A stretch of 64,000 bases of DNA from Portulaca oleracea. Taxonomy: Eukaryota > Streptophyta > Magnoliopsida > Caryophyllales > Portulacaceae. Position numbers and translations under genes: made by a program. The DNA lies in contig CM055881.1 in assembly GCA_029582165.1 (NCBI GenBank), forward strand, positions 25,959,594 through 26,023,593, written 5' to 3'. The notes under the pieces are model-generated. The model had not been told where the DNA came from and did no database searches. It saw only the letters and a list, made by a program, of their open reading frames with translations. This document shows, in pieces, positions 22,572 through 33,887 of this stretch. Each line of letters opens with the position of its first letter. Positions within the stretch are counted from its first letter, which is position 1.

Positions 22572-23443
22572 TGGTTTTGCATAACCATGCCTTCGCTACT
22601 AGTCAACAGCTAAGGAAAACAAGATTAGCTGTCTTCTTGCCATATTTACTAATAATGTTGAGAAGCCTTATATATCCCCCCTTGATTTCCAAAAAAAAAT
22701 ATGCTTATGATGTATGTCTTCCATCAAACATTTTATTTGATTTTATGAGATTGAAGCATAGCACAACTTTTTGGCTCATTTCGGATTATGTATAAGGACA
22801 ACTCATTGCATAGATGATACAAGTATTTTCATTTCATGTCAGGTTTATCGTTATTTCGGATGAAAAACTCTCGTGGCTAAAGTTCCCAAATTGCTGTCCT
22901 GTGCTGCATGGTTGTATTATATGTATACTATAGATGTACTTATCGCTTTGAATTTAGGTCAAAAGTAGGTACATGAAATTATTAGTAGAATTTGTAGCCT
23001 TGGTAAGGCTGCCTAAAGTTGTATTCCAGTATTCCACCACCTGACATACATGATTTGTGAGACCTGTATTGAGATCAGACGTTGCAGTCCAACAAAACCT
23101 GTATCAGTTAGTGGAGTAACTTTTTTCCACCTAACTAAAACCAAAGTGCCTCTTATACATAGGTTCGTTCTTCCATCACTCATGCATCCATGTTTCACCG
23201 TCATATCACTTCAACAGAAACAAAAGAGATAGCGTACCAAATAACAGCTAACAGAAGTAAGCAGATTGTAGATTTTACAAATGACAAAACACCAACCATT
23301 TTTATTTCGTAACACAGACCAAGTTACACAGAAGGACAAGGTGGAGTGAACAGGAGAGCAAGCTTAGGCCTAAATGGCGACCAAGCTAGCTACTGATGGC
23401 AAACACATTGGGCAACCATCAGCTTGTCAGAAGACACATTGCC
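22572..23443. other. space between convergent genes
   Basis: Holds the 3' end of the MADS gene (possible poly(A) signals in AT-rich sequence near 22690-22960) and the far 3' flank of the PI 4-kinase gene. No separate gene is supported, and open frames here are short and unmatched. Confidence 0.6.
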
Positions 23444-23444
23444 C

Positions 23445-23620
23445 CACTGAGGAACAACACAAAGAGGCCATGTCCTCCCCACACATTATTGGCATTGGCA
23501 GATTATTACTTACATTACTACATTCACAACACACTGAGGAACAACACAAAGAGGCCATGTCCTCCCCACACATTATTGGCATTGGCAGATTATTACTTAC
23601 ATTACTACATTCACAACATT
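23445..23620. repeat. 88-bp tandem duplication (two copies)
   Basis: Copy 1 is 23445-23532 and copy 2 is 23533-23620. Both start ACTGAGGAACAACACAAAGA and are virtually identical. They lie 0.25 kb past the stop codon of the minus-strand PI 4-kinase gene, probably in its 3' UTR or just beyond. Confidence 0.95.
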
Positions 23621-23708
23621 CCACATGACGCCCCCTCCACTTTAGGATGTCTCCAACAAGAAACACAAATGACCAGACGATTAAGTTCCTTGCCAGAAAT
23701 TCTAACAG

Positions 23709-23727
23709 CACACACACACACACACAA
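23709..23727. repeat. (CA)n microsatellite
   Basis: Short run of about nine CA units in the flank of the PI 4-kinase gene. Confidence 0.9.
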
Positions 23728-23865
23728 GTGGAGCTTCATACTGGTGATGCGAGTACCCGCAACCTACACACAGTTACATACGCTCTTCTACCATTAAAAT
23801 ATTAGGATAGGGAGCATACTAGATAGGTAAGGTTATCTAAAAGCATTAGTCATGGGTTTGATTCT

Positions 23866-26294
23866 TTAAGATGATAGCTCATCAAGGCGGCGATCCATCA
23901 CATTGGAGATAGCATCGAGAAGTGCAGTTTCACTTGATTCAGGAAGCACTGCTTCTTCAGCTTCTCGAATGATCAGCTCAATCATAGATTCCTTTTTCAA
24001 GGTCTCTCGGCACATGATACTTCCAATTGCATAGGGACTCAACCCTCTCTCTGCACCTTTCTTAAGAAGCATTGTAGAAACCCGAAACAACTGAGCGCAC
24101 TTGGGTGGTATGTCCCACCCATGAAGTTTCAGCAGTCTAATATCCTCTTCAGCATCAAGACACTTGATGTAATTCACAGTTTCGAGGGAGTAGGGCTCCC
24201 GTGATTGAGGCCAATATAGCCAATCAAACGTACAATCCTCAAACTGTCAAACATAATAAACCAAGTTAAGAGAACAAAATGGCATATTAGTATTTTCAGA
24301 GCATGGACATTGAAGATTTTTTCTGACAACATTAAACCTGTAAGAATGTGCAAAATGGCAAGTCATGAAGGATTACTTCACATATGAAACAGGAATTGAA
24401 CTTACATTTCAACATATGTCAACTTTTTTTTGCACCCAACATATGTCAGCTGCAGATAACTTTTCAAGGTATTTTTATGGCTCCACAAAGACTGGAGCAG
24501 TATAAACCAATAATATTGCTTGCATTGCAATTCAATCAGAAGAAACTTATATCCCTAATTTCGAACAATTTCTTTTGATCATATCTGAACATAGCAGGAC
24601 TACACGTTGTCCAGAAAAAGGGGAAATTTTAAGAGGGAGGGGGGGAATGTGATACAAGTGAAATTTGACTTATTGACTTTTGAGTTTTGATGATATCTTA
24701 ACACATTCATTAGCATCAAAGCCCTCTAAGTGTAGAAAAAGGGACCCATGGAATGTGTTGCAACTCACAAATGAACAAGCAAAGTTTCCATCCTCGACAC
24801 AAATAAGAACTTTAGCTAATAGCATAACACAGGCTCTACATCGTAGATAAGGTTCACGACAGCAAGTTACATTGTAAAATTTTCAAAAAGAAATATAAGA
24901 GAAGGATCTTACATTGCTCGGAAGACAGTATCCATGGTCAATTGGTATGAGGACTATCTGACCTTCATCATCTCTAGTAACCAGAATGTTTCCAGCGTGC
25001 CTGTCTGTATTTGCCAACCTAATATCCAGAACAGAGATCTTGTTACCTCTTCAATAGGGAAGGAACCAGGACCCATGTCCTCACAACTTCCAAAATTTTT
25101 CATATACATCTGCAGAGAACCGATCTTTATATCCTTACACGAACCTTCATACCCGTCAGGATGATAAAACCCACCGTGCAAGCACTTAACCAGAGCAGTA
25201 GGAGGGACGCCAGCAAAGCCAGCCTCTGCATGATAAAAAGATCGAGGCCCAGACTTAGGATGGTCCAGAATATATGCTGCAACCTCACGCAAAGCTCCTT
25301 CACCCACTTTAGTGCCCTTCTTCAATCCTTCACCATCCTTAGATTGGGGCAGCCCCTTAGGGTTGTTCACAGCCAGTGGCTCCTCATCTACAGGTTTGAA
25401 AACAGAGATATATTCTTGCCCAGCTGAATCAAGCATGAAGTATGCTCCTCCACAGCCCTCAGAAGACCTAACCGGCTGGTTTCCTCTATCTAACCCACTA
25501 AAAGTAGATCTAATAAGTTGTCTAATCACTAAAGGAAGCTCAATCTTTGGGTTAACAATTAAGGGTTCTAAAATCAAATCTCTACAAAACTGTTTCTGGA
25601 AAGCACTCAGAAGCTTAACAGGTTTAATCTTCAACTGGTTCACTCTTTCAACTCCATCTTTTACTCCCTTCTCATTCTGATCAGAAGCCACAATCAAAAC
25701 TTTGAAATCATTCTTGATAGGCTTAGCCCTCACCTTAGCAGACTTTCGAACTACCAAGTGTATGACAGTATCACTATTCTTACAATATTCATCAATTAAA
25801 CGCTGATCCTCAAGCTCCTCACCATCACAAATCAGTTCCTCATGTTTCCCATCAAACAAGCCATTGCCCTTCTCAGCAATCTTCTGTTTCAGGTACCCCA
25901 CATTTTTACTCCTCTCCACATGGAATTCAAACTCCTTACTAGACACAGTTGTCACAGTAATAGCTTGTAAATTCGAGAGGCTAAGGACCAAATGCAGCAC
26001 GGTTCCATCAGCCACCCCATAGTCCCGCACTGGAGAATCACTCCGGGCCAGCTCTCTTCCATCAAATACCAACTTTTGATTTTTTACAAAAAAACCTTTG
26101 TGATTTTGAATTCTCAACTTAACCGAAGCAACTGAATCGGACTCCAGCACACGTATTGGAATCACTGACCCAGCCACAGTTAGATATACAAGGATTGATT
26201 CATCGCTCAGATATCCATGTTGGCCTGACAGAAAACTTGGGATGTTCAAGGAATCCTTGTGAACAGGACTAAGAGCCACACTTGCCATTGACAT
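23866..26294 (-). CDS. PI4KG4: type II phosphatidylinositol 4-kinase gamma with two ubiquitin-like domains (single-base frameshift)
   Basis: Exon 1 is 26294-24913 and exon 2 is 24243-23866, with a GT-AG intron of 669 bp. From MSMASVALSPVH the protein has two ubiquitin-like domains (about residues 34-105 and 112-183). The PI3/4-kinase domain follows from about residue 240 (GGAYFML, ISVFKPVDEEP). Then come DRHAGN and IDHGYCLP, and exon 2 gives DCTFDWLYWPQ and a C-terminal helix-rich region. Plant proteins of this family bind or phosphorylate partners and some act as protein kinases. With one base restored the length is about 585 residues, as expected. The lesion lies at about 25045-25047 (GAGGTAACAAG), just before the catalytic DRHAGN segment, which is intact in the next frame. 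It could be a true loss-of-function allele or a sequencing error. The gamma-3/4 subgroup is clear, but the paralogue number is a guess. Confidence 0.87.
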
Positions 26295-26460
26295 CCCTTA
26301 ATCAACTCCCTCAAGCTGTTAAATCCTACATGATACATAATTGACTTACTTTGGAACAAGCTCAAAATCACTAAGTTCTGGCTTACTTTGGAAGCTTCCA
26401 GTTAAGTAATGACTTGAGTTTTTTTATAGAATTGTTGAGGTTTGAGTAGCCAAGTACTCA

Positions 26461-26708
26461 GGGCCTATTCTTTTATGCGGTTGGCAAACTGTGGTGTCAC
26501 AGTATACCGCAATTTACCACAACCCACCACACTTTATCATAAATCATTACTTTTCTCTCTCCTCACTTTTCTCTTCTACTTTTTACATTCTCTCTCCTCA
26601 CCTACCCCACATACCAATAACCCACCACAATTACACACCACAGCCCACCACAATTTCACCATACCATACCGCGCCATACCGCAAAATACCGCAGAAAAGA
26701 ACAGGGCC
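26461..26708. mobile_element. Tourist-like MITE (248 bp)
   Basis: Starts GGGCCTATTCTTTTATGCGG and ends GCAGAAAAGAACAGGGCC, with TCA on both sides. Lies 170 bp upstream of the PI 4-kinase start codon, so it occupies that gene's proximal promoter. Same family as 19226 and 61160. Confidence 0.82.
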
Positions 26709-26711
26709 TCA

Positions 26712-28150
26712 GTAAGTAAACTTGTTTTTTTTGATCGAACAGTAAGTAAAATTGTTAAGATAATTGAAAGAGTATAAATATATTATTACTATATAATATA
26801 AAAAAGGACCATATTAAGAATTATCACAACTCACGAGTATTATGATCAATACAAATAAAGTTGCACATGTCGTATTATTCCTGAAGCATGCACGACCTCG
26901 TTAGGCCCTATAATTCATATTTCATACGAATGCCAAGGATCACAAACAACCATGGATACTCAAAAGATCCATCATAGAGCTCATAGGATCATACTAGCTA
27001 TGTTGATGATTTTGAGAGTATAACAAGCATAGGCGGTTCTCAAGGTAAACTAAGGGTGTTCACGGACACCTCTAGTCAAAGAAAATTTTGTGATTTTCTA
27101 ATTTTATTTGGAAGAAATTTTCTTAATTGAAACAGATGGACACCATAAAAAAAGTCATAAAAAATATAATAGGGGTGTCCAATTTATTAGCAAACCAAAA
27201 ACCCTGAAATATTACTCGCTCCGTCCTAAATAAATTGTCCAATTTTGACTAATTAGGTCAAAATGTTTAATTTTTGACTGTTAATTATCAAATTATATGA
27301 TGAGTTATTATACAAGAATACCATCCTTAGATTTGTGATGAAAAATATTTTTACTTGAATACAATATGATTAGTCTTGTTAAGATAAAACGTGAAAAATT
27401 AGCGGTCAAAGTGTTGCATCGAAGACCGTATAAAAGTGAACTGGACAATTAATTAGGACGGGGGATTACCAAATTATTCTTTTATAAACAAAAAGTGTAA
27501 GTCAATGAATTGGGTGATTGGGTATCAATATTATAAGTTTAAGATATAAATATCTAGTTAATGTGAAATTTTAATTTATTTGGTGGACATATTTATATGA
27601 TGATGTGAAATATTGTTAAGCTTGTGAATATGTCATTTAATATTTATTTTTATCTTTATTGTTATTTATTTAAATTTTATTATTTTATTTTTCAAAAACA
27701 CTTATATAAAAACAAGTATATTAGACACCCCTAAGTTGAATATCTGGATTCGCCGCTGATAATAAGAAATAAAATAAGCAAGATATGAATACCTATAAAG
27801 AGAAATTCAACCAAGATAATCTTAGACCATTAAAGATGAATGCATAAAAAATAACCACCAACACTCAAACTATCAAACAAGATCACCTCTTCAATCATCA
27901 CGAATAGTATAAAGAATACCACCAACTATTCTTTAAAGGTTGGAATCAAAGCACCACCATAGAGTCTCCATGGGTAAAGCATAACATTTGAAAAAGAGTT
28001 TGTAAATACCAAGATTTCATGTTTATCATTGATTAATATTCAGCAAAAGTCCCATTACAACTCTAAATATATAGCTTAAATAGAGAAAGAGGTGGGACTA
28101 TTCCCCAAAAAACCTACTAATTATCCATAAGGACCTTAGCCTAATCATAA
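26712..28150. other. non-genic AT-rich stretch
   Basis: Contains one Stowaway MITE (27215-27466) and otherwise AT-rich DNA without open frames or recognisable repeats. Confidence 0.6.
27215..27466. mobile_element. Stowaway-type MITE (252 bp)
   Basis: Ends CGCTCCGTCCTAAATAAATT and the complement of ACAATTAATTAGGACGGGG, flanked by TA. The CTCCGTCC terminus is the classic plant Stowaway end. Confidence 0.85.
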
Positions 28151-28660
28151 ATTCTAGTGGGAGAGGGGTACATCTAGATAAGTAAGTGGGTAAAGGGGTA
28201 ATTACTTGGGTTAAAGTAAAATCCCTCAAAAATAAGAAAAACCCAATTGTCGTAACATTACGCATGACACGAGCGTGTCAAGTCATGGCACAATTGTGTT
28301 GTGCCTATTCGACGGGTGACATGAGCATAGCATGTCGTTTGACAAAGGGTATTGCCACTTTTCTTACGGAAGAGGTTCAACCAAATGAAGGGACACGAAC
28401 ATGTCTTCCCACAACAAAGTCATGACTCCCTCTCTAGAAAGGAGGTCACAATCGTGTTGTAGGATGACACGACCATGTCTTCCACCTTAAGGTATAGGGT
28501 CTTGAACCTTTGTAAAGGGCATGATTGTGTGATGGGTTGGGATGACCAGATCGTGTACCCCCTTTTGCTTCTTCTGCTCCTTTGCGGTCGGATCTTCCAA
28601 ACCTTCCCATGCTTGAAGTGAAAGACCGTACCACATTACCCTTGGCTCCCAAAACATGAT
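28150..28660. repeat. LTR-like stretch with recurring ACACGA-C-GTGTC motifs
   Basis: Variants of a quasi-palindrome (GACACGAGCGTGTC, GACACGAACATGTC, GACACGACCATGTC, CACAATCGTGTTG) recur about every 40-80 bases. Similar motifs occur in untranslated parts of some plant gypsy elements. No LTR borders found. Confidence 0.4.
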
Positions 28661-28774
28661 AGAAAGATATACTCCTCGCCTCTTATTAGTGTCGTTATTT
28701 CGGAGTCTCCTTAGAAGTACCCAAGATGGTCCTAATGACCAAAAAGTGCAAGGTCGAAAATGCGTTGCCCCAGG

Positions 28775-29335
28775 TTAGAGAAGATTTTCCCTCAAAATCA
28801 GACGAGAGGAAGAAATTACATTCCGTAAGACCATGCATCCATGAGAAGAATCTCCGTTAAACCATGATAAGGCTACACTCAATACTCCGCCCTTCTTATA
28901 AGTGTAGCAAGTCTTGAACAAGGGGGTGTAGAGGCTGCCATTGGAGCTCTTCCAAGTATATCCACCGTGCATGATCTCGTTAATTTCCTCCAAGTAATCT
29001 TCAAAAGAAAGCTCATCTATAGAACCATGCTCCCAATCAAGAGTGTCTATTATCCTCATCTTCATATTAAACATCTCAATGGTTCCCACAAGCATCAAAC
29101 CCTACAATGTAACCATCATCACCGAAGTACAGACCAGGAGGAGGCTTGGGGTGCAAAGGTAAGGGACAAGGGAGGGTAGAAGGAAGTTTATGTGGAGTAT
29201 GTGGAGGCCTGCTATAAAGTAAGCAAGAGGTTTCTCATCCTCGCTAGAAGCGGTCTTATCCCATGTTTCTCTCATTAGAAGGCTCCTCTCTTCACCACCC
29301 ACCCAAGTTTTATGTTTTGTGGAGTTGTGGCACAC
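28775..29335 (-). pseudogene. unrecognised degraded coding-like stretch
   Basis: Two neighbouring minus-strand open stretches (29335-29102 and 29098-28775, the latter 107 residues with FEDYLEEINEIMHGGYTWKS) have balanced composition unlike their AT-rich surroundings. I recognise no domain. A third frame reads PPPGLYFGDDGYIVGFDACG, so one ancient frame may have been broken by indels. It could be a retroelement gag remnant or a captured gene piece. Confidence 0.3.
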
Positions 29336-29429
29336 AAGGTGATTTTTCTTTGGTCATAGAATAGGTATTGGCTGGGCCATCATGAATAACACGCATATCA
29401 AACTACCAAGGCCTTCCCAAGTTATTGGT

Positions 29430-29902
29430 TGTTATTAGGAAATTATTTTATTTCCTAATTATATTTAGGTCAATTTCCTAATTGTAATAGTATTCAAAAA
29501 CCTAATTGTATTTTGAGTGGAAGTCAAGCCAGATCTATGGGATGTTTACTCTATAAATAGAGGTCTTTATTCACCTTGTGATGTGTGGCTAATGTGGTCG
29601 ATGTGAGAGCCTTCAAAATTCCCCATGAAGGAGGTACGGTGTTATTTCCACATCTTCACCCTACTTATATAACTCAAGGGTGTGAGAGTGTACGGGAGAT
29701 TATATTACACCTCTTGTAATATCTCCTTTTTAATAGTTGATATTGGTTGTCGCCCGTGTTTTTTTATCGATTCGGGTTTCACGTAAAAACAATGTCTCAC
29801 CCATATGTCTTTATCCTTGTCTTTGTCTGTTATTATCCTCGATTTCATAATCATCCTATATTTCATTCCGCTGCATATATTGTTCTATTTTACACCCTAA
29901 CA
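29430..29902 (+). mobile_element. copia-like LTR (473 bp), solo or truncated
   Basis: Begins TGTTATTAGG and ends CCCTAACA. It has a TATA box in CTATAAATAGAGGTC (near 29551) and a T-rich region with polyadenylation-like sequence, as in Ty1/copia LTRs. AGTGGTTAACAACTGAC follows, where a primer-binding site would be. That is not the usual Met-tRNA match. A microsatellite begins 40 bases later and no second LTR was found. Flanking duplication is not convincing. Confidence 0.65.
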
Positions 29903-29944
29903 AGTGGTTAACAACTGACAACAAATCTGAATCTCATCCTAACA

Positions 29945-29945
<1 letters not shown>

Positions 29946-29979
<34 letters not shown>

Positions 29980-29981
29980 TA

Positions 29982-30014
<33 letters not shown>
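29946..30014. repeat. (AAT)n microsatellite
   Basis: Two AAT runs separated by AAATATA. Confidence 0.95.
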
Positions 30015-30015
<1 letters not shown>

Positions 30016-30039
30016 GTTGTAGTTTGGGCTTTTCTGTCA

Positions 30040-30205
30040 TTTTACATGCACCATACAGTGAAACCGCTAATTTTACCGAACACTTGTTTTCAAAAGTTTA
30101 ATTAAACAGTTATCCACTAACAGCTACTATGTAACAACTATCCGCTAGTGAAACTGCCATTCGCTATATAAGTTGCTAATTTTGCCGAACAGGGCTATCA
30201 TTTCA
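30040..30205. mobile_element. MITE fragment related to 14511-14919
   Basis: Shares AACCGCTAATTTTACCGAACAC, written here as overlapping pieces AACCGCTAATTTTACC and ACCGAACAC, then TATCCGCTA and the end TTGCCGAACAGGGC with the MITE at 14.5 kb. Left border not resolved. Confidence 0.5.
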
Positions 30206-30677
30206 GCAATTGATGTTTTTACCGTCAAATTTATTTTACGTCATATTAGGGTTCATGATTTTGAATGCAATAATATTGCTTGAACATTCAACCATAGTTT
30301 TCTAAAGCTTGTTGAATGAAATTGAGATTTAAAGGCTTAAACATGATTGGATCAATGTCATTAGGGACATTATTTATATATATTACTCAATGGCTCTATA
30401 TTTTTTCAAACATTCCACTAGGAATGATCAAACCCTACTTGTCAAAGCGCACAAGAGTAAGAAGTGATCTGACTCTATCTCTGTAGAATATAAAACGAGC
30501 TTTGGATAAAGAGAGAAAGTCATCAGCACTTGGCCCTCATCATATTTGGTTCAGTGCAAAAAGCATAGACTGGCCGTTAGCTATCTAGATTCTAGACATC
30601 CACATAACAAACTTCTATAAAAACAGAACCGAAACCAGTATTATGAAATTCTGCCTAGACGAGGTATAATGAGGTCG

Positions 30678-30685
30678 GATGTAAC
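30678..30685. repeat. 8-bp target-site duplication GATGTAAC (left)
   Basis: Repeated exactly at 30886-30893, on the other side of the hAT MITE. Confidence 0.9.
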
Positions 30686-30885
30686 TAGGGACGGAGCTTG
30701 GACATGGCAAGAAGGGGCCATTGCCCCCCTTGAACTTTTTAAAATAAATACTATGAAGCCCTAATTCATGTTTCTTTATTGGCTAAATTGGTAAAGCCTT
30801 ACTTGATTGTTGTTTAGATCTCAGGTCGATCCTTACTTGGATTGTATTTTTGCCCCCTTGATATTTTATGCTGGCTTTGTCCCTG
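30686..30885. mobile_element. hAT-type MITE (200 bp)
   Basis: Terminal inverted repeats TAGGGACGGAGCTTGG and the complement of GCTGGCTTTGTCCCTG, with exact 8-bp duplications GATGTAAC. The 8-bp duplication and AGGGACGGAGC end place it in the hAT superfamily. No coding sequence. Confidence 0.88.
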
Positions 30886-30963
30886 GATGTAACAGTCTTA
30901 CCCATAAATTTTACAATTTAGAAAAAATTGTTTCAATTGACCAAAAATTTAGTAATTGTTAGC

Positions 30964-30965
<2 letters not shown>

Positions 30966-31019
<54 letters not shown>
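30966..31019. repeat. (AT)n microsatellite
   Basis: Uninterrupted AT run of about 27 units. Confidence 0.97.
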
Positions 31020-31024
<5 letters not shown>

Positions 31025-31285
31025 GAAGAGAAAATTAAATTATTTTATTTTACTCCATTATAATCTAAATTAAAAAAATAAAAATAAAAAATCTAATTAT
31101 GGACTTAGTACATATAACAACTTCCATAATAAGAAAAAAATGGTCCTCCACTTATGTGAGACTTTTATTTTCTTTTTAGCATCGATGTACAAACTATCAA
31201 TGTGTCAAATAAAAGATTGTTGAGTACTTGAACAAGAAAATCTAAAATAAACAAACAGAGCACACTTTAATGATACGTCGCATTA

Positions 31286-31454
31286 GGCCCCGTTCTTTTG
31301 TGCGTTACGTTACGATTAATTGCGGTAGATTGTGTTAAGTTGCGATGGGAATAGTTAAAAAGTAATGGTAATTTACGTTATGTTGCGATAGGTTACGGTA
31401 GGTTGCAGTAAATTACGTTGCGTTTGGGTGCGTTAACGCATAAAATAACGGGCC
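31286..31454. mobile_element. Tourist-like MITE (169 bp)
   Basis: Ends GGCCCCGTTCTTTTGTGCG and the complement of CGCATAAAATAACGGGCC, flanked by TTA on both sides. A shorter, diverged relative of the 19226/26461/61160 family. Confidence 0.82.
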
Positions 31455-31728
31455 TTAATCATAATGTCTTGTAGCAAAAATTGATTGACATGTTATCGCC
31501 TTCACAAATTATGAGTCATTATGGGCTATCAATCAAATTTCTTTAGAGACAATCAGTCATTGCAATTAAGGCGAGGGTTCCATCTCCCTTCCCTTTATTT
31601 TAGGGATCAAGAAGTTTGTAGATGGGATGGAGTGATGGACCCTTTAATTTCTAGACATTGAGATTGTCCAATAAATTAGATTAATTACCTAAAATATATA
31701 TATATAAACAATTTTTCAAATATTATTT

Positions 31729-32207
31729 AGGAAAATTGGATTATAATAATCTCTACTTTCAATTTTTGTATGTCGATAATATTTACTTTGGTTTTGGATT
31801 CTGGTAAAAAAATAAAATTTGTATTATTCTGAGACACCACCGAGTGTATACCATAAATACCGTAGATTTTGACTTGCATTTGATTCAAAACATAGTACAA
31901 CACTTCCCAACGATTTTTAATTGATTTACAACGTTTGTCCTAAATTTTTTTAATTTTTTTAAATTTTATTCTTTTAGAAAATCATAATAATTATTTGGAT
32001 TCTCAAAAAAATTATTTAAAAATTCTTTTAGAAACTAAACTTTATAACCTTCCTGGAGATAGGAATGAAAAAAATTTTAAAAAATGTGGAGGTAAATTTC
32101 ATACCATTAAAATACATTTTTCAATTTTTTTGATCAGAATATAAAAACAAAATAGGAATTATTATAATAAAATATTGAAAATATGGGTTATTAACTCCAA
32201 TTTTCCT
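31729..32207. mobile_element. AGGAAAATTGG-type MITE (479 bp)
   Basis: Long inverted termini (AGGAAAATTGGATTATAATA and the complement of TATTAACTCCAATTTTCCT), flanked by ATTATTT on both sides. The interior is shared with 41998-42531 (ACC-CGAGTGTATACC, TGATTCAAAAC). Non-coding. Confidence 0.75.
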
Positions 32208-32499
32208 ATTATTTATCCCCTTTCTTCACTTCTTTTTGCATGATTTTTTATTACTATAAATTCACATATTTGGATGGTGGATATCAGCTAACCCTATTGT
32301 CAAAAATTTTGGAAATCTATAATAATATAAAAATAATATATTCGAAATTTGAAATACTTGACCTATTGTAGCGATTATCGACCAATCGGATTAAAGATAA
32401 AAAAAATCGATTTAAAAATACAGTAAAAAATTCCGCCCATAAAATAATAATAAAAAAATCAATTTAAAAAAATAATGAAGAACAAGTCTAATATTGTCC

Positions 32500-32703
32500 C
32501 TAAATGATATAAAAGAGATCTTTAACATTACACAGATTGCAACTAATATTATCCTCTATACCAATACTCGTTTTTGCCAGCCAGTCCACTGCTGGATTAT
32601 CATCTCTAAACACGGGGTGGGCTAGATAGAAATTACATTTGGTCGCTCTAGATATGATACTATTTTGTTGTATGTTTTCAAACAATGATTGTAAGAAGCA
32701 CAA
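32500..32703 (-). pseudogene. LINE RNase H-like fragment
   Basis: The 67-residue minus-strand stretch ends with HPVFRDDNPAVDWLAKTSIG, resembling the C-terminal RNase H segment (REGN-ADWLAK) of plant LINE-type polyproteins. Isolated and short, with no neighbouring reverse transcriptase. Confidence 0.5.
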
Positions 32704-33487
32704 GTGATTCGCTGTTTGACAAAGTTTTCATGTGTTGATCCTACCACCTTTTTGTTATGAAAACAAATCAACCAAATGTGCATTTAATTTATTCTTATTC
32801 TTATTCAATCAAAATGTAGATATGTTAATTTTTAGTTCTTAATTATAATAGTAAGTAAATATTATGAATAAAAAAAATATTTACTTAAGATTAACCAATA
32901 TTATACTTCTATGTATTCTGTTTCAACTGTCATAAAAAGTCTATTTAAGCTTATTGTTCCGTATTCTCAAGATTGGGAGGAAAGACGGTTTCACAAAGAA
33001 GTATATAACTTTCACACATTAAATTCAATCTATATAATTTGTTTCATGTAATTATATAACTGAATAAATGATAAATTTTAATTGCAGGTGCAAGAAGTAT
33101 GACACGATTCATCATTGGCGCCACTATATTTAACATCCGTAGTATATAATTTTCATTGGACTATTTTATTATGTCATCCTTTTATGTGATGGTATTATTT
33201 ATGCCTTTCTCCTTCAAAATTTGTACATAGATTATATGTTAACCCATGTCTAATGATATTATTTATGTATTTTGGCTTTATAATCTCCTTGAATATTTAT
33301 ACTATTGTTATCTTTTTATTATTAACTTTGAACTTTTTAATACACCGGTACATCACGAATATTGTTACTCTTATTGCGAGTGAATATGTATTATATGATT
33401 TACACCTATGAGTTTTCATTATAATATTTATATACATTTATATTATAATAGTCTTTTTAATTATTAGACATTTACTTTTTAATACAC

Positions 33488-33516
33488 ACCCGTGCATAGC
33501 ACGGGTTTAACACTAG
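33488..33516 (+). mobile_element. Helitron 3' terminus
   Basis: A GC hairpin ACCCGTGC-ATA-GCACGGGT is followed after six bases by ACTAG and then T. The stem-loop plus CTRR end inserted before T is the Helitron 3' signature. The 5' TC end was not found, so the length is unknown. Confidence 0.7.
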
Positions 33517-33618
33517 TATTTACTAAATCTGCAATTTCAATTCAAGCTACTTGCGTTAATTTATTTTGTGCATTTTTCTGGAGAGTTGAAAAGAATTATT
33601 TTTTCAATTTAATTTGTA

Positions 33619-33887
33619 CTACTTCCATCTCATAATAATTGTTACTTTAACTAACTTTTCTTGTTAGATAATATTTGTCTCTTTATAATTTTAATACAAC
33701 TTTTTCCAATTATCCATGTTTTTTATTAGTTTTTCTCATACAAAGATAGAAAAGGTAACAGAGAAAGATATCAATGCAATTTATATTAATGTTTCACAAC
33801 TTTCTATACAACAAACCAATTAACTAACTCATTTTATTAGTTTTCTAAAATATGGGTAAATTGACAAGTATTATGGGACGGATGTAG
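33619..33887. mobile_element. Stowaway-type MITE (269 bp)
   Basis: Ends CTACTTCCATCTCATAATAA and the complement of TATTATGGGACGGATGTAG, flanked by TA. Diverged from the CTCCGTCC consensus. Confidence 0.75.
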
